Assembly (NCBI GenBank): GCA_963921425.1
Contig: OY992834.1
Location: 13,580,164-13,644,163 of the forward strand
Reading direction: 5' to 3'
DNA length: 64,000 nt
Source of the DNA: Dryas octopetala
Lineage: Eukaryota > Streptophyta > Magnoliopsida > Rosales > Rosaceae
The position numbers and the translations under genes are program-made. A model generated the notes under the pieces. The model searched no databases. It was not told the DNA's origin and worked only from the letters and a program-made list of their open reading frames with translations. Below, one piece after another: positions 11,698 through 23,496 of this stretch (positions are counted from its first letter, which is position 1; the number at the start of each line of letters is the position of its first letter).

Positions 11698-14214
11698 ATG
11701 TACAAGAAAATTATATGTCCAATCTATAGACATTTCATACACATTACACCACAAAAGTCTATACACACAAGCTGCAAATACTTCTGTAATTTAGAAGGGG
11801 ATTTGGCAAGCCAAGTTGAATCCATCTTGCAAGCTTGTAATGATCATTCTCTTATTCAACAAGGTAGACAAGTTCATGCACACGTTGTTTGCAGTGGGCT
11901 TATCAAAAACAGCCTTGTGGGTACAAAGATTTTGGGTATGTATTTTCTCTGTGGCAGCATTATGGATGCCAAGAACATGTTTTATCAGCTTGATTTGCGA
12001 TTTACTTTTCCTTGGAACTGGATGATTAGAGGGTTTAATATGATGGGTTACTTTGATTTGGCCTTGCACTTTTACTTTAAGATGTTGGGTTCTGGAGTTT
12101 CACCTGACAAGTATACCTTTCCGAGTGTAATTAAAGCTTGTGGTGGTTTAAATAATGTAAGATTGGGTAAAGCGGTTTACGATACAATTCAGTGTATGGG
12201 TTTTGAGGTGGATATATTTGTTGGTAGTTGTTTGATTCAACTATATGCAGACAATGGTTGTATCCATGATGCATGGTGCTTGTTTGATAAAATGCCCCAC
12301 AAAGATTGTGTTTTATGGAATGTGATGCTTCATGGTTATGCTAAAAATGGAGATTCAAATAATACTCTCAGAATGTTCTTGGAAATGAGAAGCAGTGAAA
12401 TTATGCCCAATGCAGTCACATTTGCTTGCATTTTGTCTGTTTGTGCCTCGGAAAAAGTGATTGGTTTTGGTACTCAACTCCATGGGCTAGTTGTTTCTTG
12501 TGGGTTGGAGTCGCATTCTCCAGTGGCTAATACATTGTTAGCAATGTACTCAAAATGTCAGTGCTTGTATGATGCTCGTAAGTTGTTTGATATGATGTCA
12601 CGTACTGATTTAGTGACATGGAATGGAATGATATCTGGGTATATACAAAATGGGTTTATGAGTGAGGCTGCACATTTGTTTCAAGAGATGATATCTTCTG
12701 GTGTCAAACCGGACTCAATCACCTTTGCAAGTTTTCTTCCGTCGGTTGCTGAACTGGCTAGCGTCAAGCAAGGTAAGGAAATTCACGGTTACATTGTAAG
12801 ACATTGTGTGCCTTTGGATGTGTTTTTGAAAAGTGCACTTATTGATGTATACTTCAAGTGCAGAAATGTGGACATGGCACACAAGATTTTCAACCAAAGT
12901 ACCAGAACTGATGTTGTCATGTGTACTGCTATGATTTCAGGGTTTGTCCTTAATGGGAAGAATAATGATGCATTGGAAATTTTTAGATGGTTACTTAAAG
13001 AGAAAATGAGACCGAATTCTCTAACCCTAGCATGTGTTTTACCAGCTTGTGCTGGTCTGGCTGCTCTGAAATTGGGAAAGGAATTGCATTGTAACATCCT
13101 CAAGTATGGGCTTGATGGAAGGTGTTATGTGGGAAGTGCCCTTACAGACATGTATGCAAAATCTGGAAGATTGGATCTTGCTCATCAAGTTTTTCAAAGA
13201 TTGTCTGAAAGGGATGCCATTTGTTGGAACTCAATGATAACAAGCTATTCCCAGAATGGCAAACCAGAGGAGGCCATTGATCTATTTCGTCAAATGGGCA
13301 TGGAAGGTGCCAAGTATGACTGTGTAAGCATTTCAGCTGTGCTTTCTGCATGTGCAAACTTACCGTCACTTCATTATGGGAAAGAGATTCATGGTTTCAT
13401 GATTAGAAGTGCATTTAGCTCTGATCTTTTTGCTGAGAGTGCACTGATAGACATGTATGCCAAATGTGGAAACCTAGTTCTTGCTCGCTGTGTGTTTGAC
13501 ATGATGGAAGAGAAAAATGAAGTTTCCTGGAACAGCATCATTTCTGCTTATGGGAATCACGGCCGCCTTAAGGACTCTCTTGTTCTGTTTCATGAAATGT
13601 TAGATAATGGAATCCTGCCTGATCATGTCACCTTTCTTGGTATAATATCTGCTTGTGGCCATGCAGGCCAAGTTGACGATGGAATTTTCTACTTCCATTG
13701 CATGACCGAGAAATATGGGATCCCAGCTAGGTTGGAGCATTATGCTTGCATGGTAGATCTATTTGGGCGTGCTGGACGTTTACTTGAAGCATTTGAAACA
13801 ATAAAGAGCATGCCATTCTCCCCAGATTCTGGTGTATGGGGAACATTGCTTGGAGCTTGTCGAGTCCATGGCAATATTGAGCTTGCTGAAGAAGCATCTA
13901 GACATCTTTTTGAATTGGAACCACAAAATTCTGGCTATTATATATTACTCTCAAATATACATGCTGATGCTGGAAAATGGGGGAGTGTGCTTAAGGTTCG
14001 AAGTTTGATGAAGGAAAGAGAAGTTCTGAAAGTTCCTGGGTACAGTTGGATTGAGGTCAACAACAGCACTCATATGTTTGTTGCAGCAGACAAAAGTCAC
14101 CCACAGTCTGCTCAGTTATATTCATTGCTCAATAGTCTTCTTCTAGAGTTAAGAAAAGAGGGTTATAATCCTCAATGTTACCTTCCAACGCACCCACAAA
14201 CATTAGGAATGTAA
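11698..14214 (+). CDS. Pentatricopeptide repeat protein, PLS class, At4g21300-like
   Basis: This is a coding region of 838 residues without introns. PPR proteins bind organellar RNA one base per repeat and act in RNA editing, splicing or stabilisation. PLS-class motifs run end to end from about residue 50 to 700, with recurring phrases such as LIDMYAKCGN, WNSMITSYSQNG and PDSITFASFLPSV. An E-type tail follows (GVWGTLLGACRVHGNIELAEEA, GYYILLSNIHADAGKW, VPGYSWIEVNN). No DYW deaminase domain follows, so any editing role would need a partner. The order and wording match Arabidopsis At4g21300, which I recall as slightly longer. I chose the first ATG (11698). The frame is open upstream to 11533 without an ATG, and a likely 3' splice site (tttaacag at about 11558) suggests a 5'-UTR intron. 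The N terminus after that ATG is basic and hydroxylated, as in mitochondrial or plastid transit peptides; which organelle is unclear. Confidence 0.93.
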   Translation: MYKKIICPIYRHFIHITPQKSIHTSCKYFCNLEGDLASQVESILQACNDHSLIQQGRQVHAHVVCSGLIKNSLVGTKILGMYFLCGSIMDAKNMFYQLDLRFTFPWNWMIRGFNMMGYFDLALHFYFKMLGSGVSPDKYTFPSVIKACGGLNNVRLGKAVYDTIQCMGFEVDIFVGSCLIQLYADNGCIHDAWCLFDKMPHKDCVLWNVMLHGYAKNGDSNNTLRMFLEMRSSEIMPNAVTFACILSVCASEKVIGFGTQLHGLVVSCGLESHSPVANTLLAMYSKCQCLYDARKLFDMMSRTDLVTWNGMISGYIQNGFMSEAAHLFQEMISSGVKPDSITFASFLPSVAELASVKQGKEIHGYIVRHCVPLDVFLKSALIDVYFKCRNVDMAHKIFNQSTRTDVVMCTAMISGFVLNGKNNDALEIFRWLLKEKMRPNSLTLACVLPACAGLAALKLGKELHCNILKYGLDGRCYVGSALTDMYAKSGRLDLAHQVFQRLSERDAICWNSMITSYSQNGKPEEAIDLFRQMGMEGAKYDCVSISAVLSACANLPSLHYGKEIHGFMIRSAFSSDLFAESALIDMYAKCGNLVLARCVFDMMEEKNEVSWNSIISAYGNHGRLKDSLVLFHEMLDNGILPDHVTFLGIISACGHAGQVDDGIFYFHCMTEKYGIPARLEHYACMVDLFGRAGRLLEAFETIKSMPFSPDSGVWGTLLGACRVHGNIELAEEASRHLFELEPQNSGYYILLSNIHADAGKWGSVLKVRSLMKEREVLKVPGYSWIEVNNSTHMFVAADKSHPQSAQLYSLLNSLLLELRKEGYNPQCYLPTHPQTLGM

Positions 14215-14314
14215 TTACTGGAAAGTTTCATCATCTCCCATAATCCTAGCAACTTCAGGATTACGAATATGGTGCTGGCCTATGAAATATGGCAAGCAAG
14301 AGATAATAAACATT

Positions 14315-15475
14315 TGTGTTTAGTTATATCTATTCAGTTCCATTACTTATTTAAAACCCTTTTTCTTTTTCTTTCTTTTGTGGTTTTGAGATCAAGCAAG
14401 GAATAAAAACTCCACCTTCTGTGAAAGCCCAGATTTGATATACAAAAGCTTGTATACAGACTCCCAAAAGGTTATTTTCATAAATATCATTGTTTCGTAC
14501 TCTGTCTAAATCTTCAAGGCTTATATTATTTCCTTTTATATACAGGTTGAGGCTCTAAAAAATGAAAACAATCAGCTTTCATTGAAGTTGGAAATTGCTC
14601 TTTGCATGAAGCAGTATGTTAATTTTGCTCCCTTGAATTTCCATATCAGTGACAATAGACATAAGTGTCCAATGTATGATTTGGGGAACACCCTCTGTTT
14701 TTGGTCATTCTGCATTTGTCAGTTTTCAACGTTAATGTTTAAAATGCATAATACATGTCTGATTACCGAATTCTAGTTTATAAAACTATTCAGAAATCCA
14801 AAAAATATATATATCTATCAAGGATAGTTTTGTTATGTTCTTTAAAGTTTAGCCCTTTACATTTTCTCTGAAGATGTTGAGTGATCTTTGAATTTATGCA
14901 TGCTTTGGTTGGTTGGTTGTAGTATGAGAATGGGGCTCGTACATTTTCTGAAATGACTGAGAAATTTAACGATGTGACTCTAATCTCTAATCTGGAAAAA
15001 GCTACTGAAACGGTAGTAAATGTGTTATCTCAAGCAGCATGCCTAGCTCCTGCTGTTGAAGCACCCCAAGCTGCAGCTAAGAGAAAGAAAGAGTTTACAG
15101 GAAATGAAAGGTACTGAAGTTCACCAGTTAATCTGATTGGTTTAGCCAGTCTTCTAGAAGAGGAAGAATCATGTTGGTTTAGAAACTGTGTTTTATTTTG
15201 TTGGATATTGAGTGAATGTTCTGTCTGTATCTTTGGTTTGAGCATTTTGACTGTGATATTGTGATATCAATGTGATGTCTGTTGGTTTAAGTCCTGACAT
15301 CGGGTTCATATAATGTTTAGATGTTCCTCAAGTCACCTATATTTTTGTAGGTTCCTCAATGACTGATAGAGTACATACAATTGAGAATGCTTGCTATGCA
15401 AAAGAAGGGAGGCAACTTTCCTCTCCTATTAGATCTCTGTTTGTCAATCTTTTTTGCAAGCTGCGTTTTGTTCAT
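14315..15475 (+). pseudogene. Decayed partial duplicate of the 6-8 kb unknown gene (exons 3-5 and 3' flank)
   Basis: This segment aligns collinearly with about 7427-8740, including introns and 3' flanking DNA, so it arose by DNA duplication and not retroposition. Exons 1 and 2 are missing. The copy of exon 3 (about 14397-14470) has lost one base of its acceptor AG, so the site moves one base and changes the frame. The copy of exon 4 (14546-14613) is 68 nt against 72 in the parent, a 4-nt net deletion and frameshift. The copy of exon 5 (14923-15117) keeps an open frame of 64 codons ending GNERY, with an internal deletion relative to the parent. It is probably a dead fragment. It lies just downstream of the PPR gene, so the original duplication now flanks that gene. 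Confidence 0.85.
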
Positions 15476-17175
15476 TGGATGGTTACGGTCTTCAACTATC
15501 CTTGAATGACATGGAAGGGAATGTAGTCCAGGCATATATGGCATGCATGCATTTCTTAAGTACAAATGTCAAGGATTTTCAGTGGTCGGTGACCCGAGAT
15601 TTGTGTTCCTTGTTGAGAATTTAGATCACATTTGGTGCTTTGTCTAATTATCTGTATGGTGGTTTATGCCTCGTCACAAGTTTTGTTTAAGTACCCAATA
15701 CTAATCGAAAAAAGAAAAACAGTTTACTTATGCATCTAAACTAGTTTATAAATGCAACTGATAAACGATCATCCTACTTGGCCACACAGGCTTGTAATAA
15801 GTGAGTTTGCCTCGGTCATCTCTCTGATAATGTCAAAACCAGGCTGCATTCTTTGGGTGTGAAACAGATTCATCCTTTTATGAATTTCTGAAATTGGGGT
15901 AGATGGTAAAGGAAAGGACGTTGAGCTGGTGTGAAGGTGAGTTTTCTGGTATGTAGAAGTTGTATTGTTTAAGCTTGTGGAAAATAGGGATGAAATAATG
16001 ATAATAACAATAATAATAAAGTAAAAAATATATATATTTAACTCAATCCTGGATTTAGTCTAATGTTAAACACTAGAATCTACATAGAATAAAATGTCAT
16101 TCTCCCCGCAGATAACATTTGATATTGGTTTCCCAATGTCTCTTGTATGTGTGAAATTTGGTTTCCAGCAGAATATTGTTGTATGCTTCTCTGGGTTGAA
16201 ATTAAACCAACCTAATATGCCATAATTTTAGTATTTCTTTTAAAGGTTTTGTTGGCACTTGGAAAGATAATTGTTTTATCAAAACTAGCAAACGTTTACC
16301 CTCTTTTTCCAAGAATAACATTTTGAAATAAAACTTCTCAGTTTGGTTCGTATAACACAAAATTCACAGCAAAAGTCAACCAGCTAGCCTTTCCAAGAAA
16401 TTCTCTTTTTACTTGTAACATCTCTTGTGGAACAATCCTAGACACAAATTTATCATCTTTATTGAATTTTGATAACTTCTGAAAATTTAATTTGTTAGAA
16501 AAAGTGGCTAGATTATTTAGAGTCATACATATAATCTCACATCAGCTATGCAAAGAATCATCTTTTGGGTATATAAAGAATGGAACCGCAGACACTAATG
16601 CCAATTTATATTTTAAAACTTCGTACTCTAGCGGCACATATGACTAAACTGATGAGAAAGAATATCGACATATGGGGTGTGACTCATGAATATCCTTTTG
16701 CACAACATTTATCTTGTGGCACTCATTCATCTTGAATAGTTAATTGATATGACAAACGGGTCAAGCTTTACTCTTTGTTTAATTTCCAAATCAAAAAGTT
16801 AAATTATAAACAGTGTCTGGCATGTTCAAGGCACACAAGCTCCCAAACTAATAGCAACAAAAATCCAGATAGCTCATTGCATTGCTTAGCAACGTACCCT
16901 ACATTTTGCTCTTCTTGAATCAAATATCGTATATACTATATATTCTCCGGCTGCATGCTTAATTTGACCCTGAAATGTAAGAAAACCATGCATAGTCCTT
17001 AACGCCATGAACTCATAATTTGCTTCATGAAATCCATCGCCGTCTTTGGAATTTCCAATCATCACAACACATCACCATCACCACGTACCAAATCCAAAAC
17101 TTGATTTCTGACAATGCTCATAATCTCATCCTACACCAAACAATAGAAGTTAATTGCATCTGCCAAATCAATCCA
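15476..17175. other. Intergenic, no supported feature
   Basis: The stretch includes the probable 5' region of the downstream RFC3-like gene. I see AT-rich DNA and a short ta run near 16030 but no coding exon, RNA gene or terminal repeat I can defend. Confidence 0.5.
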
Positions 17176-20100
17176 ATGCCAAGCCCTTCCTTAATCCGAC
17201 GCTCTTCGTCCCTCCCCCGCCTCTCGAAAACCTGGCCCTCCCAGTACACTCTCCCGGAAGACCTCCCTGCTACGAACCGCTCTGCATGCTCGACTGCCAC
17301 GTCGAAAATTAGTACTTTTCGCAAGAAATTTGGAAAACTTATCATCGGGAGGAAGAGGGATTCGGACTTGACTGAGAAAACTCTGGAGGTTCACAATAAG
17401 ATACAGGAGAGTATCCCGGTTCACAACCATGTACAGCAGATTAGTACTCTCGAGCATTATGATTATGGCCGGTTCCAGCTGCATAATCATGATGAGAAAT
17501 ATAGCCCCTATTACATTAGGGGACTCACGCATCCGAGCAGTAGTACTGGGCCTCGGACTCCGGGGCAAGAGAGTCGTGCCCCAAGTGCTGTTAGTTGGAC
17601 TTCTGTCTCCACCTTCTTCATCAAAATGCGAGATTGGAGCTCTCGCATTGGTTCAAAAAGCAAGGTGTACAGCAAGAAGCTGAAACCTTCTGCTTACAAA
17701 TGGTCCGGTACACCACCAGCACCAATTGAGTTGTCAGCGAATTCAGAAGGGTCGACTTTGGTGAACGAGGAGATCATCATGAGCAGTAATGAAAATAATA
17801 TTGTTGAGAAGCCATTGAGGGAGAGAGTCATAGGAGCAGCTGCACCAACAAATGATCCAAAGGTGATGGAAATAGACAAGAAGTTTGTGTGGGCAGACAA
17901 GCACCAACCCCTTTGCTTGGAAGATTTCATATGTAATAGAGACAAAGCAACTCAGCTGCAGGCTTTGGTATGCAGTATCACACCTTCTCGATCAATCTTA
18001 ATTGCTTTTTTTTTATTTATTTGTACTCCTTAATTTGCTGTGATATATTTATTCATATTGAAATTAAAATACTTGATGTCTATGTGAATTTGTGTATTAA
18101 TTACAGGCAAGAGAAGGAGGATGTGGGCATTTCATATTTGAAGGACCACCAGGCGTGGGGAGGAGAACTATGATCTGGGCTATGCTTCGAGAGGCTTTTG
18201 GACGTGACACAATACATGTAAATATTATGTTATCTTCAAGGATCACTCGCATACGTACGAAATAGGATTCGTTGCTTATTTCTTTCCATGCTAATTAATA
18301 TTGTACTTTTGTTCAAAACGGACGGTGTGATTTTGGAGTTTAGGGCTAAGTGATTGGACTCATGATTTAGTATTTAGGCTGAAATGATAATTAAATGAAA
18401 GCCTAAGACAATGAATTTGTATGCATAAGAAAGCATCCGGACTCAATCATTATATCAAGTCTTTCATTTTTAAAATAAATTGTGATTAGAAATTAAGATG
18501 AATCTGGATCCTCCTCCTTAACTCGGTTATATATCATTGATTTCTAATCCAAGTGGTTCATTACAAATTCAAAAAAATTTCTTTCATTTTGTTTAGGGTT
18601 TAATATATATATATATTAATAAAAGTAAATGATATATTATAATCCTTGAATTTCGAATTAATGAACGTACTACTTGAATTAGAAACGTACGAGATGGATA
18701 ACCAAGAAAAGAAGAGGCTTGAGACACAAAAAGATCTACTAAGACTACTATATTTCTTTTTAATTAATTCATCTAAAATTTTTAATGGTACCATTCCGTT
18801 TTCTTTGAAATTCTCAGGCCAGGGAGGAATTCAAGGCATTTAACTTGAAGGTAATTTCCAAATCACTTTGTTTCAATGCATTTATATATATACTAATAGA
18901 ATAATAACTATATATTGACCCTTTTGGAATTTTTATTTCCATAGGGTGAAATGGTAGGTAGTATTGAAGTACATGTAAAGCACTCCCCTCAACATGTAGA
19001 AGTGAATCTTTCTGAACTGAAAGGCTATGAGAAGCATGTGATTGTTGAACTCATGAAGGAAGCACAAACACATAACAAGATAACCAACAAAGCTATTCCC
19101 TGCGGCCCTGAGAACTGCCGAGGAATATATTTATTTGGAGGGTAATGTTCTTCTGCCAAATAATATGCTTATGTTGCCAGACTATGAATTTGAAGCACAT
19201 ATACATATATAGCCAGATTCTCAGTCTGTACGTAGCCAAAAGAACACTAATTTCTGGTTATTTGGATCTCAACTCATGTATAAATAAAGCCTTGCCTACT
19301 TATTTATGTTTGTGCAGCAATAATCTTATATGAGGCAGACAAGCTCTCTACAGATGCCCTACTATATATAAAGTGGCTATTAGAAAGGTATAAAGGGTGT
19401 AATAAGGTCTTCTTCTGCTGCTCTGATGTCTCAAAGCTTCAGGCAATCAGATCACTTTGTACTGTTGTTGAGCTTTTACCGCCTTCAAAGAATGAGGTTG
19501 GAAATTAATTACTAGTTTATATTTATATAGTAATCCTAATTAAAAAGAGTTTATATATTATAAGCTTCTTAATTAATATTCTGCATTTTCAGCTTGTTGA
19601 AGTTTTGAAATTTATAGCTGAACAAGAAGGCATAGATTTGCCACATGAACTGGCTGAAAAATTTGCTGAAAATTCTAAAAATAATCTTGGTCTGGCGATT
19701 CGATCATTCGAGGCTACTTGGAAGAAAAGGTAAGAAGAAAACTCCCATCTGTTGATATATATATATATATAATTTTATTGATTGTGAATTATTTCTTATC
19801 TGTTTGTTTAATTTCCATCATTAATTTATGTGCTCTTGCTGTGGTCTGCTACGGCGTACGTACATATTGCAGTTATCCCTTTAAAGAAGATCAAGTAATT
19901 TTCACAGGTTGGGAAGATAACATTGCAGATATTGCCAAGAATATGATCCAAGAGCAAAGCCCCAAACAGTATGCTCTTTTGAATTGTTGAAATATTATTT
20001 TTAATTCCCCATAAATTCAATGTGGGTTAAGTACGTAAACCAACAATTCCCCATTACTAAATGGGGAATGGATGCCACTAGCATATAAGAGTCAATGGTT

Positions 20101-21011
20101 ACCTTTCGCGATGTACAAACTTTCTACATATGTCGGTTATATATAAGCTTCATTTTACGATGTGCCTATAAAACTCAGTGACTTTCATATACATGTTGAT
20201 AGTTGAAGATTATATTAACCGGCACGTTCAAAAATTCCTCCTGGAATTCAAATACAAAAATTTGCAAGTTGAGATTTAATTATCAAACCGAGAAAACAAT
20301 TGAAATCATTCCATATCTTTTTGCAGGCTATATATTATCCGTGGGAAGCTTCAAAATCTTATAGTGCATGGTGTAGCTCCCGAATTCATTTTCAAGGTAA
20401 GCACTTACTTTTATTCCCTTTATAAGTAGCATCTGTGTCTAATTGAAGTAATTATAGGTACTATATATGCTAATTAATTAACCAAATATTCATAATTTTG
20501 CAGTCCCTGGTAGAAGAACTGAAGAAGCATTTGGATGAGAATTTGCAGTATCGAATTGAGAGCATGTATGATGAATACAATGTAAGGATATGCAAAGCTT
20601 TGTTTTGATAAATTTTTAATTTCTCCCTTAAATGAGTTATGATTAATGTCACCATAACATCTTATATTTTCTCTTGTATCCAGAGGAATGATGAAAATAT
20701 GTTTGAGTGTGACAATCCATCCAGAAAGAATATTCAACAATTCTTGAGGATTGAAGGTACAACAACTGATTCAAGTAGTGAATATAAGATAATTAAGATC
20801 GATATATTCATAATTAAAACACTGAAATGATCACTGTTTAATCAAATAGTTGAATATGAAATTATCCCATAATCTCTTGTCTGCATGACATGTTTAATTT
20901 CAATATTCTTGTTATATAACGCAAGTTTATTTTCATCTTCTCCCAGAGTTCATAGCCAAATTCATGAGCTGCTACAAGGGTTGCACAAATACCAAGATTT
21001 ATGCACCATGA
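17176..21011 (+). CDS. RFC3-like clamp-loader paralog with altered ATPase motifs (possible pseudogene)
   Basis: Eleven exons: 17176-17967, 18107-18217, 18818-18850, 18945-19141, 19318-19496, 19593-19729, 19873-19968, 20327-20396, 20504-20581, 20684-20756, 20947-21011. The product would be about 610 residues. Exon 1 encodes a 240-residue Ser-rich basic extension absent from ordinary RFC3. The AAA+ module then starts at FVWADKHQP. The rest follows RFC subunit 3: FIFEGPPGVGRRT, ILYEADKLS, FFCCSD, IRSLC, then the collar (SYPFKEDQV, LYIIRGKLQNLIVHG, EFIAKFMSCYKG). Canonical RFC loads PCNA onto DNA using ATP. Here the Walker A lysine is arginine (GVGRRT) and the SRC motif reads SLC, so ATP use and arginine-finger function look impaired. 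Exon 4 ends in phase 2 but exon 5 needs phase 1; read as annotated, a TGA follows within six codons. An extra G at the donor (ggag/ggtaatg, 19137-19143) would explain this. Both sides otherwise stay open, so sequence error and recent loss are both possible. Confidence 0.8.
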
Positions 21012-21300
21012 TAGTCCAAGTACAACTCCCTCAAAGAACTATTATGTATCTTAATGTCTTTGTGGTGAAATGCAGAAGGCACACGCCTTTCACTTTTTAC
21101 CATATTTATATAATTGGTATTGCTGCTGGTGTTGGAAAACTATTTGTTTTTCTTGCAAAACTTGTGATCATGGCTTATAAACTAAATACACACAGAATGC
21201 TGTAGAATTTAATAAGGTGTGGTATGACCAAAATGTTTGTCAGAATATTCTGAGAAAGAAACTACTGTGTACTTTCTCCATGATGTAAATTGATAACAGG

Positions 21301-21697
21301 CACGGAGCAGGGTGGGGTCATTGGTGGCATGTGACCCCAATAAGTCTATTGTGTTGTCCACATGTATTTAATCTTGAACCCATATACTCTGTTTCAAAAT
21401 AAAAATATAGACGTACCCCTTGCAAATATGCAAACAATATTTATGAATGTGGAAAAATGATAATAAATAAAATATCTTACATTTTCATGGTATTTCTTGC
21501 AGCCAAAAAACTTCCTATTGGATGATAATTAATAATATTTCCCTGCCATGGAATTCCAATTTGGCTGCTGTTTAACATGTTTAGTTGTATTTATGGTGTT
21601 TTGTTTATGATTGGCTTGTTGGTATTGTTGAATGCAAATCACATTTTTTATTTTGTTTAGCATGCCTCTATTATGATAAAATCCTGGTTCTGCCACT
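21301..21697. mobile_element. Probable small DNA transposon flanked by gataacagg
   Basis: The 9-bp word gataacagg ends at 21300 and recurs at 21698-21706. The right end, read on the minus strand, begins agtggcagaaccagg, a form common at the ends of plant DNA transposons. The left end gcacggagcaggg is only weakly complementary to it, so the family is uncertain. There is no coding sequence. Confidence 0.45.
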
Positions 21698-21742
21698 GAT
21701 AACAGGTGTGGTTTTTTCTTAAGCAATGTATATTATCAGTTA

Positions 21743-22788
21743 CAGGGACGAATCCAGGATTTTAAAATGGGGTGGGCTAAACTTAGCTTACGAGTGAAAC
21801 TCGACCGTATAAATGAATTTTATTAGCAAAAAAAAAAAAGTTACACCTAATTAGGGGAAATATAATGAGCCTTACTCTAAAAATGCATATCTAAACAAAT
21901 GAAAAAAATCGCACAAAAAAAGAAGATAGCAATACAACAATTAAATATGCAATGCAAATACAATATAATACTATCTAAGTTGGGTCATATGTTTTTTCAA
22001 ATAGCAAAAATCATTAAGTATCGATACTATTAGAAAATTCTCTTTTAATGTGGATGATCATACAATAATAACTTGTAGACCTATAAGTATGAGTAACTTA
22101 GTTAATACCTTGAAAATGAATATCTGCACATAAAAGATATACAACTTAAATTTAGAATTGCATGTCTATTGTTTATATGTTCCCAATTTTTCAAATCCCA
22201 ACTTGATAGGTTCCCAATTTAGAATTTTATATTGTTTTATATGTTCCCAATCAATTTGTAATTTAACCATCACAATAATCAAGCTAGAGTTTAATCAAAA
22301 AAAGAATCAAACCCTAATTTAATTATAAAAAATAATCAAAGCTCTAATTTTAAAATTGCAAAAATTTCTAATTTTAATAGATAGTTGAGCCAAAAAAAAG
22401 TATAGAGATTGGGTGCAAATACATATATAATACCTTGGCGGCTTGGCACCCCTTGGAGATTGGAGGGTTGAGCTATTTGTGTGGGGCCGGGGAGATGAGT
22501 TTTGGAGCTGCAGAGGAAAGAAGTTGGAGCAAGTGCGGATCTATGGGCTGTTTTTGGGGGGAGTGGAAGTAAGTAAAAGTAATTTTTTTTCATTAAACAA
22601 AGAGGCAGTAGCTGCAGCATGTGAGAAGTTGTTCCTCAGCAGAAAAAAAAAAAATACTTAAACTGTGGGTAGTGGGCTACTGTGCATGGGATGGAAATTG
22701 GATGGGCTAAGCTACCTAGGTAAGCTAAAAAACCAGAAAAAGAGCATGGGCTGCAGCCCATGCAGCCCACAACGTGCATTCGTCACTG
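21743..22788. mobile_element. Non-autonomous hAT-like element, 1046 bp
   Basis: A perfect 8-bp duplication atcagtta (21735-21742 and 22789-22796) brackets terminal repeats cagggacgaatcc and, on the opposite strand, cagtgacgaatgc. The 3' subterminal part contains a local palindrome around gggctgcagccc. No transposase frame is visible. The 8-bp duplication and CAG-type ends fit the hAT superfamily. Confidence 0.75.
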
Positions 22789-22796
22789 ATCAGTTA

Positions 22797-23491
22797 TATG
22801 AAAATTTTGACACCTATATTGGCAATTATATTTCCTTATATTTTTCTAAGGAAAAGGGTTTAACATAGATAATTTCTAGAACATCCTTGACCCATAGCAG
22901 GAAAAAACTCCAATAGGACGGACATATACGTTCAATGTGTCTGTCTCTCTTATCATGTGATGAGAGATAAACACATAAAATATATACGCCCGTCTCATAA
23001 AAGTTTTTTCTCTAGAAAGCATCCCTAAGACAATGGTAAGCAACTATTTGAGAAACCCCGAAGTCCAAATCCTCTCTGAATGTAGATATTATGTCCCCAC
23101 TTAGCTAAGACGCAAAAGCCAAATTGGTGTCTTTGAAAATATGTTTGAGATGAACTTCTTCTATAAGACTACTTAGCGAATGGATATATCTTCCACAAAT
23201 ACACCAAGGGACTGTAATTCATAATCGAGTCAACAATCAATGTTGGAACCTCACTCAATTTGAATCCGCGTTCCAGAGGCAGTTCAACGTAAACTATCTC
23301 TAAGCGCCAGACATGCCATCAATAATATAGAGGCATTAACTGTTTCAATTTTTGGTTACCAACTAATGTGATAGATGATACGTCATATTCTTACTAATTA
23401 TAAATAAATGAAACTCAGAGCGGATCCAGATCTGAACAAATAAAATACTGTTACATTAATTAAAATCTAAAAATTGGAATAATAGTTAGTG
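22797..23491. other. Intergenic, possible decayed LINE RNase H remnant on the minus strand
   Basis: About 23035-23330, read on the minus strand with several frame changes, gives phrases faintly like a plant LINE RNase H tail (for example SLIEEVHLKHI, later VLAKWG). The resemblance is too weak to name firmly. No other feature is supported. Confidence 0.2.
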
Positions 23492-23496
23492 TCTCT

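Noticed and set aside
17020..17175. Upstream extension of the RFC3-like exon 1
   Set aside because: The in-frame start would be TTG. The first ATG is 17176 and the residues before it show no conserved character.
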